Below are positions 1 through 7,018 of a DNA stretch of 13,103 nt, piece by piece. Made by a program: the position numbers and the translations under genes. The stretch is from NCBI GenBank assembly GCA_903835325.1, contig CAILMU010000140.1, positions 1-13,103 of the forward strand. Reading direction: 5' to 3'. A model generated the notes under the pieces. The model was not told the origin of the DNA. It searched no databases and worked only from the letters and a program-made list of their open reading frames with translations. The DNA comes from an uncultured Microcaldota archaeon. GTDB taxonomy: Archaea; Micrarchaeota; Micrarchaeia; Anstonellales; Bilamarchaeaceae. The first letter of the stretch is position 1, and the number at the start of each line of letters is the position of its first letter.

Positions 1-594
1 CGCGTTCACCATCTGCCATGCGGCCCTCTTCAGGTATTCGCTCTCCGTCTTGATGGCGAGCTCCTTGAGGGCCGTGCGCTCCGGCACCCCGCTCTCGATC
101 TGGTTCACGACGGATTCGAAGTCCTTCGAGACGTAGCCGTATCCGGACCTGGACACGTTCTTGAGCGAATCGAACAGCGGGACCCCGCCATCGACGTCGA
201 TGATTATCTCCCGCAGGGCAAAAAGCAGATCCTTGTTCTCCTTCACGGCTATCTTCTTCATCACGATGCTCGGATACATGGCATGGAGCATGAAGAACAT
301 CAGCGTCATCGTCAGGCCCAGGGCGAGCGAGAACGCGAGCGGATCTCCGCCCTGCGGCCGGATGGTGAGGGCGAAAAAACCGACTATCGAGAAAAACAGC
401 CCGTAGATCAAAGAGGATGCGAGGGAGGCGGTGAGGAAAGCGTCGGGCTCCACATCCATCCGGACCTTGAGGAGGGTGGTCCGGAGCGATGGGAATGCAG
501 GCAGCAGAAGCATCCCGATTCGCGAGCCCCTTCTTCCCAGACCCGAGATGAACTTATCCGGGACGAGCATGAATGGGACGGTCTCTTTCGTCAT
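1..594 (-). CDS. Archaeal type IV pilus/secretion platform protein, TadC/GspF family (C-terminus off window)
   Basis: Partial: 198 N-terminal residues are visible and the gene runs off the left edge. Two hydrophobic segments at about residues 53-78 and 86-107 are followed by a basic cytoplasmic stretch and the start of a T2SSF-type helical domain (from about residue 121, with the typical LLFALREIIIDVDGGVPLFDSL-like pattern of an ALRE-type helix and a GGVPL turn). Family members (TadC, ArlJ/FlaJ, PilC) are inner membrane platforms that bind the secretion ATPase and drive pilin extraction. The ATG at 594 is preceded by GGTGG with a 6-base gap and lies 14 bases beyond the ATPase stop, so the two are probably co-translated. 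The exact subfamily (TadC versus ArlJ) cannot be settled from this fragment; the family assignment is secure from the motif pattern plus the adjacent ATPase. Confidence 0.85.
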   Translation of the reverse strand, partial: MTKETVPFMLVPDKFISGLGRRGSRIGMLLLPAFPSLRTTLLKVRMDVEPDAFLTASLASSLIYGLFFSIVGFFALTIRPQGGDPLAFSLALGLTMTLMFFMLHAMYPSIVMKKIAVKENKDLLFALREIIIDVDGGVPLFDSLKNVSRSGYGYVSKDFESVVNQIESGVPERTALKELAIKTESEYLKRAAWQMVNA

Positions 595-608
595 CTGGTT
601 CCACCCAT

Positions 609-2336
609 TCAGAGCACCTTGGCCGGGGGCGTCCCCTTCTCGGCCGCGGCTGTGATGCCGGGGATATCCGAGTAGTAGGCTTTCATGACCTTGCCGACAT
701 CTTCGATGGACTCCATGCTGTTCTTCAGCATCCACTTGAGCACGACACTCTTGTCCTTCTGGTCAGATAGGATCTCGGCCTCGGTCATACCTGTCCTCAG
801 GTTGATCTCCTCATAGTAGCGGTGGGGCGTCTTGGCGCTCTCGAAGCCGTCCGAGCGGGGTTTCCATGTGAAGACGCGGTTCAGCTCCGGCCCGCTGACG
901 CCGGCAAGGACCTCGGAGATCTCGCTGGTGCGCCGAATATTGCGGCGCCGCTCGCGGTATTGCACGAGGAGCAGGTGGACATCCTCGACCTGCGATTCCG
1001 GCACTTCGATAGGCGGCTCGATCAGCCTCTTGAGGACCTGCTGGCCCGTATCGGCGTGGACCGTGGAATATACGCTATGGCCGGTGTGCATTGCCTCGAA
1101 GAACACCTCGGCTTCCCTCTTGCGGCGTATCTCGCCCAGGACGATGCGGTCCGGGCGCATACGGAGCGAGTTCACCATCAAATCCAGCATCGTCACCTCG
1201 CCCAGGCCCTCGGGGTTCGCGACCCTCGTCACCAGCGGCACCCAGTTCCACTGGTAGCTGGGGAGGTAGAGCTCCCTCGTGTCCTCGATAGTCACGATGC
1301 GCTGGAACGATGGTATGAGCGAGAGCAGGGCATTCAGGGCGCTCGTCTTGCCGCTCGCCGTACCGCCGGCGACCAGGATGTTCATCTCGTAATGCATGGC
1401 TTGCCAGAGCAAGGACCCCATCTCGATGGATAAGGCGTTGGCCTCGGGCTTGATGAAGCTCACGATGGTCCAGGGATTGCGGGCGAATAGCCGCATGGTT
1501 ATCGTGTTGCCGAAGGCTGATATCGGGCTGAGCGTGGCATTGACCCTCTCGCCCGTGCCCAGGTGCGCGTCGAGAATCGGGCTGAGCGTGCTTATCTGCC
1601 GCCCGACCTTCCTAGCTATCTGCTGCGAGAAGTTCTCGATATCCGATTCGTTCTTCATGCGGATGTTCGTCCTGAGCCAGCCGAATTCCCTGTGATAGAC
1701 CGAAACAGGCTGCCTTGCGGCGTTGATGACGATCTCCTCGAGGTTCCGGTCATCGATGAGCGCCTCCAGCTCGCCCAGGCCGTACATCTCGTTCAGGACT
1801 ATGCGGGAGAGGGACTCGAGATCCGCCGGGGGAAGATGGAGATCCTTCTGCAGGACGGCTGATATTGCCTTCTGCCTCTCGGCGTAGAACTTCCTGCTCA
1901 TTTCCGGATCGCTCTCGTCATCAGAGAAGTTGAATTCTTTCGATATAAGGGATTTCTCTTCGTCCAGGAATGCTTTCGTTGCCGGCGAAGTCTCTGGAAG
2001 CCATATAAGATAAGTCGGCCGCCTTTCGGCCGGCGAATGCAGGATGCGCACATGCCCTACCAGGTAGGAATCCTTTGTGATATCGTATTGGGCCAGTATC
2101 TTCCCGCCGCGGACTTCGGCTTGTGGGATCTCCGGCTGGGGCATGAACATGACTGATGGGCTCTCGATCATATTGATAGGGTAGTTTATTACGGCGAGCC
2201 TCGCCTTCTCCAGGGAAAGGCAGTATTTCTCGACAGTGGATTCGTCAAGGGAAAGCTCCTTGGCAAGCGTTCGCAGGCTCATCTTCTTGCTCTTTTCCAG
2301 AAGCTCGACCAGATCGTCGATCTTGGTTTTCAGCAT
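609..2336 (-). CDS. Type II/IV secretion system ATPase (GspE/TadA/ArlI family) with N-terminal helix-turn-helix-like segment
   Basis: 575 residues. It is the cytoplasmic hexameric motor that powers pilin assembly or secretion through the TadC-type partner. Visible motifs: Walker A GGTASGKT (residues 324-331), Asp box ending IEDTREL (350-356), Walker B-like RPDRIVLGEIR (394-404) with the acidic E402, and His box HTGHSVYSTVHAD (417-429). The N-terminal domain of the family spans about 155-320. Residues 1-50 look like a winged-helix or HTH segment (LRTLAKELSLDESTVEKYC), unusual for a motor. A hydrophilic linker (about 100-155) follows. The length is somewhat greater than compact TadA/VirB11-type ATPases because of the front segment and the extension after about residue 470. 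The start ATG at 2336 has no Shine-Dalgarno; a TATA-like box about 28 bases upstream suggests a leaderless mRNA. TadA, ArlI and PilB-like names are all possible; the motor function is secure. Confidence 0.95.
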   Translation of the reverse strand: MLKTKIDDLVELLEKSKKMSLRTLAKELSLDESTVEKYCLSLEKARLAVINYPINMIESPSVMFMPQPEIPQAEVRGGKILAQYDITKDSYLVGHVRILHSPAERRPTYLIWLPETSPATKAFLDEEKSLISKEFNFSDDESDPEMSRKFYAERQKAISAVLQKDLHLPPADLESLSRIVLNEMYGLGELEALIDDRNLEEIVINAARQPVSVYHREFGWLRTNIRMKNESDIENFSQQIARKVGRQISTLSPILDAHLGTGERVNATLSPISAFGNTITMRLFARNPWTIVSFIKPEANALSIEMGSLLWQAMHYEMNILVAGGTASGKTSALNALLSLIPSFQRIVTIEDTRELYLPSYQWNWVPLVTRVANPEGLGEVTMLDLMVNSLRMRPDRIVLGEIRRKREAEVFFEAMHTGHSVYSTVHADTGQQVLKRLIEPPIEVPESQVEDVHLLLVQYRERRRNIRRTSEISEVLAGVSGPELNRVFTWKPRSDGFESAKTPHRYYEEINLRTGMTEAEILSDQKDKSVVLKWMLKNSMESIEDVGKVMKAYYSDIPGITAAAEKGTPPAKVL

Positions 2337-2358
2337 GGCTCAGAATCGCCTGCCAGGA

Positions 2359-2370
2359 TTAAATATATTA
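2359..2370 (-). promoter_or_regulatory. Candidate TATA box for the secretion ATPase-tadC pair
   Basis: A run of A/T only (TAATATATTTAA on the minus strand) in an otherwise GC-rich 74-base gap. Its centre is about 28 bases from the A of the ATPase start codon. Archaeal TATA boxes lie about 26-27 bases before the transcription start, so transcription would begin at or within a couple of bases of the ATG. No Shine-Dalgarno sequence precedes that ATG, consistent with a leaderless message. Promoter activity itself is inferred. Confidence 0.5.
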
Positions 2371-2410
2371 TGATGCCTGAATCGGACGGTCATGCTGCAC
2401 AGCCCCCACC

Positions 2411-3241
2411 TCACTTTCCGAATCTCCTCGTCACATCCAGGGACCCCTGAGAGTAGGTTATTGTGGCATCGTATTCGTAGCCTCGCTTGATTGAAGGATC
2501 GAGGCGCGGCAAGGCCACGGTCCATGAATTCTCCGCCCAAACTCCATACGACTTCATCCTAAGGGAACCGGGATTTGTGTTGTAAAGACCGGCGCTCACC
2601 ACAAAGCGAGTGCCATTGGCATAGTCGACCTCGAAGACATTGTACCTGTCAGGGAAAATTGCTCCTTCCTCCGTATCGGTGCCGTTCAGATCGGTATAAT
2701 GGATAGTGATGTTCATGGTGCCGCTCTGGTTGAACACCATGTGGGTGACGTTCTGCCTGATGCTGTAGACAGCGAAGCTGATGTCATAGGATGATGCGTT
2801 GGTCCCTCCGTTCCTGGTGAATATTACCTCGCTGTTCCCATGGTCGTTCTGGTATATGTAATCTTGGTCCATGAAGACCTTGACCGTACCGCCGATGATG
2901 TTTGTGAAATTGGTGGTGATGTTGCTCGCCATGCTGTCAGCGACCTCGTTTTCCAAAAACGCCTTATACATAGAGATTTCCGAGGAGTGGTTGTAGGGGT
3001 CGATGGTATCGGCTACGGAGATGGACATGCTTTCATTGGTCTCATTGAACGCCATATCCGGTCCGACGATGGAGTTGAATTCGCCCGCCGCATCGTCCAA
3101 TATGAATGAGGCATACGAAAGCGGCAGGGGTTCGATGAGCTCCCTCTCGGTCGCATTCTGGCTGTTATGGAGCGATAGCGCGAGGGCAAGGAGCACGAGT
3201 AACAGGCTTACGGATATCATGGTTATGACGAATCCCCGCAT
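2411..3241 (-). CDS. Membrane-anchored, pilin-like extracellular protein, sequon-rich
   Basis: 276 residues from the ATG at 3241. The N-terminus is a short basic MRG followed by a hydrophobic helix (about residues 4-23), the shape of a class III/pilin-like signal with cleavage possible after G3 (MRG|FVIT), but without the glutamate at +5 of classical archaeal pilins. The remainder is a predicted extracytoplasmic beta-rich domain with about a dozen N-X-S/T sequons (NAT, NET, NES, NHS, NIT, NFT, NAS, NVT, NQS, NIT, NGT), fitting an N-glycosylated surface protein. No cysteine, enzyme or known fold is recognised. The upstream GTG at 3250 is in frame, but AAGGTGA at 3247-3253 is well placed as ribosome site for the ATG at 3241. 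It lies 33 bases after the previous pilin-like gene and is probably the last gene of the pilin operon. A minor pilin or filament-associated protein is the best guess. Confidence 0.7.
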   Translation of the reverse strand: MRGFVITMISVSLLLVLLALALSLHNSQNATERELIEPLPLSYASFILDDAAGEFNSIVGPDMAFNETNESMSISVADTIDPYNHSSEISMYKAFLENEVADSMASNITTNFTNIIGGTVKVFMDQDYIYQNDHGNSEVIFTRNGGTNASSYDISFAVYSIRQNVTHMVFNQSGTMNITIHYTDLNGTDTEEGAIFPDRYNVFEVDYANGTRFVVSAGLYNTNPGSLRMKSYGVWAENSWTVALPRLDPSIKRGYEYDATITYSQGSLDVTRRFGK

Positions 3242-3246
3242 GTGCT

Positions 3247-3253
3247 TCACCTT
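3247..3253 (-). promoter_or_regulatory. Shine-Dalgarno site deciding the start at 3241
   Basis: AAGGTGA on the minus strand ends 5 bases before the ATG at 3241. It overlaps the alternative GTG at 3250, which argues for the ATG as the real start. Confidence 0.6.
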
Positions 3254-3274
3254 CAGATACCTTTCATTCTTCCC

Positions 3275-3688
3275 CTAGCCGGCCTGTTTCTTGAACCAGG
3301 ATTCGGTCTTGATGATATAATTATCCCCATGGTACAAGACTGGCCTTGCAACCGTCTGGATATCCAGCCCATCTTTGTCTGTGCAGTCGCTGCGGAGGGC
3401 GGATGCTGCGATTCCGTCGCTGCTGTTGTATACGTTCACCTCTATGCAAGCCATCTCGGGCGTCGCCTCGATTACATCCTGCATCGCGTCGGCAGTCTCG
3501 TTGCCGTGGATGGCGGCGCTTACCCTGCCGGTCTTCTCCAAAACAGTCAGGGTATCCAAGGTCAGCTGCTTGAGGTAAATGGTTCCTGGCGTCCTGGGCT
3601 GGTAGGTCTGGGAAGCCACCACTATCATCACGATGAAAAAGAATGACAATGCGATGACTGCGTCCAGTGTTATCGCGAAACCCTTCAT
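3275..3688 (-). CDS. Small pilin-like membrane-anchored protein (KGF-type signal)
   Basis: 137 residues. It begins MKGFAITLDAVIAL, with a hydrophobic helix to about residue 25: a two-residue basic leader, glycine at 3, then a pilin-like helix with D at position +6 after the presumed cleavage site in place of E at +5. The rest is a small extracytoplasmic domain with two cysteines (C81 and C102), which could form a disulfide, and a conserved-looking patch near the C-terminus. The start ATG overlaps the stop of the preceding gene (ATGA at 3685-3688), and GGAGGT at 3698-3703 lies 9 bases upstream, so translation is well supported and coupled. It is likely a minor pilin or pseudopilin of this locus. 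No further function is recognised. Confidence 0.75.
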   Translation of the reverse strand: MKGFAITLDAVIALSFFFIVMIVVASQTYQPRTPGTIYLKQLTLDTLTVLEKTGRVSAAIHGNETADAMQDVIEATPEMACIEVNVYNSSDGIAASALRSDCTDKDGLDIQTVARPVLYHGDNYIIKTESWFKKQAG

Positions 3689-4227
3689 CTGCCCCAGACC
3701 TCCATATGGACGATGACCGGCTTCCCGTCCAGCACGCCGAAACGATCGAAGTCGAGCGAATTGTTGAGGGAGCCGGTGGAGAACCTTCCGAATTCGTAGT
3801 AGATTTCGTTCCGCTGGAGGTCGGTTACGCGCATGCCGAACTCATAGCCTTCCAGCCCCAGGCGCGACTTTATCGTGCCGTATGCGCTCGAATTCTCCGA
3901 CGCCAATTTATCCAGTTTCAAACGGTTCAGTTCATTACGGCCGTTTACGACACCCAAGGCGCTCACGTTGCCATCGATATGATTTAACATCTCCCAGCTC
4001 TCCGGTTCCCCTGGAGTCGCAAGGAGGGATTCGGATGCGAAATAGGCGCTCGCTTCCATCTGCATATGCTGTGAGATGAGGTTCCAGCGCAACGCGAGGC
4101 CGTTCCACATCATTGCGAAGTTGAACAGGATGAACATCAGGACCACTGTGCCTAGGATGAAATCCATCGTCCAGGCCTGTCCCCTAAGTGCATGACTGCG
4201 ATTCTTGCCTCCCGCCCGCCTGCCCAT
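3685..4227 (-). CDS. Pilin-like protein with RGQ class III-type signal
   Basis: 180 residues. A basic leader of 16 residues ends in ALRG, followed by QAWTMDF and a hydrophobic helix (about 22-40). Glycine at -1 and Q at +1 match archaeal class III signals cut by PibD/FlaK-type peptidases; the acidic residue is D at +6, not E at +5. The mature part starts with a long helix continuing past the membrane (RWNLISQHMQMEASAYFASES), then a mixed alpha/beta domain containing a LGLEGYEFGMRV strand region. No catalytic motif is seen. The stop overlaps the next ATG by 4 bases. The gap to the preceding gene is 34 bases. The ATG at 4227 has no clear ribosome site, but no other start precedes the signal in frame within a sensible distance. 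Its role as minor pilin is inferred from the signal and position. Confidence 0.75.
   Translation of the reverse strand: MGRRAGGKNRSHALRGQAWTMDFILGTVVLMFILFNFAMMWNGLALRWNLISQHMQMEASAYFASESLLATPGEPESWEMLNHIDGNVSALGVVNGRNELNRLKLDKLASENSSAYGTIKSRLGLEGYEFGMRVTDLQRNEIYYEFGRFSTGSLNNSLDFDRFGVLDGKPVIVHMEVWGR
3698..3703 (-). promoter_or_regulatory. Shine-Dalgarno GGAGGT inside the preceding gene
   Basis: GGAGGT on the minus strand, 9 bases before the ATG at 3688. It lies within the end of the upstream pilin gene and supports the ATGA overlap start. Confidence 0.65.
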
Positions 4228-4261
4228 CGCAGTATCCGAATCCGCCCGATTCCGCAGGAGG

Positions 4262-4654
4262 TCATTTGCCGATATCTATCTCACCTCGATTGTTTGTGAC
4301 AAGCATATGCCCCATTCCGGGCGAGCTCGCATTTACCTTCCCATCGAGAATCGGGGCGCTCTGGGACGTTCTACCCCGGTCAACCGAGACCGAAAAGCCG
4401 GAGATGGTGATGTTCTCGCCCTCCTGCATGTTTCTGGTCGTGAAGCTGTAGCTTGCCCCGTCTCCGGCCAGGTAAACGTAGTTCAGGACAGCGGACAATG
4501 CATACGCGTCACTCTTGGCCGAAATGGAATCCTGGACGTTCACCAGATTGGTATTGCTTCCAGCTGCTATCGTGAACACCACCAAGGCTATCATCAGCAG
4601 TGCCGAAAGCACGACCATCATCTCAAAAGATACCTGGCCCTTCAGAGCGTTCAC
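4262..4654 (-). CDS. Class III signal archaeal pilin (candidate major pilin)
   Basis: 130 residues. MNALKG|QVSFEMMVV is a textbook class III signal: basic residue then G at -2/-1, Q at +1, S at +3 and E at +5, followed by a hydrophobic helix (about 12-31) that would form the filament core after cleavage. The exposed domain is short (about 95 residues) and cysteine-free, with sequons NITI and NASS. Of the five pilin-like proteins here this is the shortest and closest to the classical pattern, so it is the best candidate for the main filament subunit; that is inference. The GTG start at 4654 lies 3 bases past the TGA of the giant VWA protein, with GAGGGG abutting it, so the ribosome site and start are tightly packed and translation probably re-initiates. 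Confidence 0.85.
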   Translation of the reverse strand: MNALKGQVSFEMMVVLSALLMIALVVFTIAAGSNTNLVNVQDSISAKSDAYALSAVLNYVYLAGDGASYSFTTRNMQEGENITISGFSVSVDRGRTSQSAPILDGKVNASSPGMGHMLVTNNRGEIDIGK

Positions 4655-4657
4655 CCC

Positions 4658-7018
4658 TCACTTACCGATATTTTTGAAGATATAGGACAGCGTGTCGGTG
4701 TTCGGCGCGAAATAGTAATCCCCGTTGGTGAGGAGGGCGATGTCCGTGAGCTCCACATCGTTCACATCGCTCCCGAATCCGATGGTATAGACCGTGATAT
4801 TGCGGGCCCTGCAGTACTCGGCAGCTGCGATCGAGCATGAGATGCAATCAGTGGTCGTGCAGGCGCTGCTGCAGGAGCTGCCGGATTTGGCGGTGTTGCC
4901 AACGCCGTCCGTGAGCATGATTATGACCTTGTTCGCCGTAGGTCTGGACCGGGCCGAGGTGAGTTCATCAGCCGCGCTATCAAGCCCGCATTCGATGCAC
5001 GTGTTGCCGCTCGCCGCGAGCGCGTCGATGGCGTTCTTCAATGTCTGTTGGTTAGCCGAGGTCATGAGGGCAAGCTGCATGTTCTGAGGTGGTGGGATTG
5101 CAGTGGTGCTGAAAGAGACGAGACCCGCCTGGATGTTGTTGCCTGATACATCAAGGAAGCTTTTTGCCCCGCTTTGCGATGCGTTCATCTTGCTGGGGGG
5201 CTGCTGCATCGAGAACATGCGATTGGACGCTGTGCAATTGGTTTTATCGCGCTTGAGCATCAATGTGATCGTGAAAGATTGTTGCTGGTAGGCCGATAGA
5301 TTTATGCTGGCCGTCAGAGTAGCATACGTGGTCGCGTTCCGGCTCCCGGTTGCTACCTGTACCCCGTTTATCGTCGCATTATAGTATGCCGTGCAACCGC
5401 TCGCGCTCGCTTCCAGCTCTACAGTCAGGTTCGCGAGATCGCCGTTTGTCGTGGAGACAGAAAGGTTCTTGACAGGGCTCCAGCCCGTGCTTGCGGCTGG
5501 TACCACCTGGTTGTTCGTGGCATTGGTGACGTTCCATGCCATGGATCCCGAGCGGTCCAGCACAATCATCAGGTCCACATCCACTACGCCGAAACTCTCG
5601 TTATAGATGCCCCCGATATTGCCGATGACATCCGTGCACTGGAAATAGGCATTATGGTATCCCACCGACACAACGCCCAGATTGTAGGTGAAGTTCTCGG
5701 TGGGAGAATCCCAGACGCCATCGGTGGGCGTAGCATTGCGCCAGTCCCCTGAATCGAGTTTCACCATGCACCCTGCGATGTCGCTGTTGCCCGTGTATGC
5801 ATCCGTGCCTATGCCTCCTACGGTGATATTGGAGAGCGTCGTCGGGTACGCGCTGCGCCAGAGGGAAGTGACGATAGGCCCGAGAGTGTCCGCCTCGCTC
5901 ACATTGAAAATATAATATGCCATCGGCCCCACGTTGTTCAAAGCGTCCGTGCACTGGGCCCGTACGCTATGCATCCCCAGCGGGAAACCGGAGGTGTAAT
6001 TATGGTGGACTGCTTCGATGGGAGAATCATACGCCCCGTCTATCGGCAGCATCGGGAGCCATAAAGCGCCGTCTGCGCTTATCGAGCAGCTTTTTATCGA
6101 ATGGTTTCCGGTCTGCGCGTCGCTCGCGTTTGCTATGATATCCAAGGGCATAAATTTTATCGCAGGATTGGGTATCTGGCTCATGCTGGTGATGATCGGA
6201 CCGCTGAAATCCTGGGTGATTGGAGTGGAACCGGTTACAAAGACGGTTACAGGGATATCGGCCGTCTCCGTGGCGCCGCTTCCGTCGTTGGCGTTCAGTC
6301 CGATATTCCCGTTGTAGGTGCCGCCGGCGACCCAATTCGCCTGGAACTGCAAAGAGATTGTCTCGGAGTTGTTGGCGCCAAGATAGAAGCTGTATGGGAC
6401 GCCGCTCATGGAAACGTCGGTAGGGGTCCATGTGGTCGTTCCGGTCACTGTGATGTTCTTCGTCCATGCGTTCGTGACAGTGAAGGAAGTCGTAGCAGTC
6501 GTGTTCCTTTCCATGGTCAGGAATATCCGGTTCTTGCTGAGATCCATCATCGCAGGACCTATCCTGACGCGGTTGCCTTCGGATGTCACCCAGACCCAAT
6601 AATTACCGGGCGCGCCGGGGAGGTATCCGTGGACGTTGAAATTCTCCAATGAGACATAGTCTGTGCCGGATGAACGTATCTGGATGGATTTATTGCCGAC
6701 CGATGATTTGTCCGGCTCGTATCCGCTCGGCAATTGGACGAAAACAAGTTTCCTCGAGCCTTCGCCCTGCGCATAGACCTCCTTGGCTGCTGAACTCAGG
6801 TCGGAGAGCGAGTTCATGACGTCTGATGTGTCCTTCTTGTTCTGGACTTGGCTCATGTACCCCTGGGCGATGATCACTATCAATGTGACTACGAGGACCG
6901 CTATCGCGACGATGAAAAGATATTCGATGCTGGCCTGAGCCCTCCTGCCAGGTATATTGGAACCCCCTGTGTTTCTATTAGGCGCTGCGTGATGGCCAGG
7001 GAGGCGGAGGTCAGTCAA
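4658..7018 (-). CDS. Giant pilin-like protein with class III signal, tandem Ig-like repeats and VWA domain (candidate pilus tip adhesin)
   Basis: 786 residues from TTG 7018. A 27-residue leader ends RRA, then QASIEYLFIVA, with Q at +1 and E at +5 and a helix to about 53: a class III pilin N-terminus with A instead of G at -1. Then come a beta-rich region (about 60-265); two Ig-like repeats (about 273-376 and 379-479), each with GPI(I/V)TS, a DG-x-x-DSP motif, a cysteine pair (311/356 and 417/461) and a QCTD-x-x-x-N-x-G strand; and a VWA domain (about 483-786). The metal site (MIDAS) is intact: DRSGS (D488, S490, S492), T673 in NTCIECGLDSA and D704 in MLTDGVGN. About 115 residues (494-608) are inserted just after DRSGSM. 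Thirteen cysteines and about 20 sequons fit a glycosylated, disulfide-bonded surface protein. VWA proteins at pilus tips (RrgA, GBS104) and TadG suggest an adhesin role; no sequence match to them is claimed. The TTG at 7039 is an alternative start without a ribosome site. Confidence 0.85.
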   Translation of the reverse strand: MTDLRLPGHHAAPNRNTGGSNIPGRRAQASIEYLFIVAIAVLVVTLIVIIAQGYMSQVQNKKDTSDVMNSLSDLSSAAKEVYAQGEGSRKLVFVQLPSGYEPDKSSVGNKSIQIRSSGTDYVSLENFNVHGYLPGAPGNYWVWVTSEGNRVRIGPAMMDLSKNRIFLTMERNTTATTSFTVTNAWTKNITVTGTTTWTPTDVSMSGVPYSFYLGANNSETISLQFQANWVAGGTYNGNIGLNANDGSGATETADIPVTVFVTGSTPITQDFSGPIITSMSQIPNPAIKFMPLDIIANASDAQTGNHSIKSCSISADGALWLPMLPIDGAYDSPIEAVHHNYTSGFPLGMHSVRAQCTDALNNVGPMAYYIFNVSEADTLGPIVTSLWRSAYPTTLSNITVGGIGTDAYTGNSDIAGCMVKLDSGDWRNATPTDGVWDSPTENFTYNLGVVSVGYHNAYFQCTDVIGNIGGIYNESFGVVDVDLMIVLDRSGSMAWNVTNATNNQVVPAASTGWSPVKNLSVSTTNGDLANLTVELEASASGCTAYYNATINGVQVATGSRNATTYATLTASINLSAYQQQSFTITLMLKRDKTNCTASNRMFSMQQPPSKMNASQSGAKSFLDVSGNNIQAGLVSFSTTAIPPPQNMQLALMTSANQQTLKNAIDALAASGNTCIECGLDSAADELTSARSRPTANKVIIMLTDGVGNTAKSGSSCSSACTTTDCISCSIAAAEYCRARNITVYTIGFGSDVNDVELTDIALLTNGDYYFAPNTDTLSYIFKNIGK

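Noticed and set aside
822..1433. 203-residue open frame on the plus strand
   Set aside because: Antisense to the conserved motor domain of the secretion ATPase; a product of GC-rich codon structure.
2340..2540. 66-residue minus-strand open frame
   Set aside because: Overlaps the end of the 276-residue pilin-like protein and the promoter gap of the ATPase; no family features.
6101..6652. 183-residue plus-strand and 190-residue minus-strand open frames over the VWA pilin
   Set aside because: Both overlap the Ig-like/beta region of the VWA protein in other frames and have low-complexity Arg/His-rich composition.
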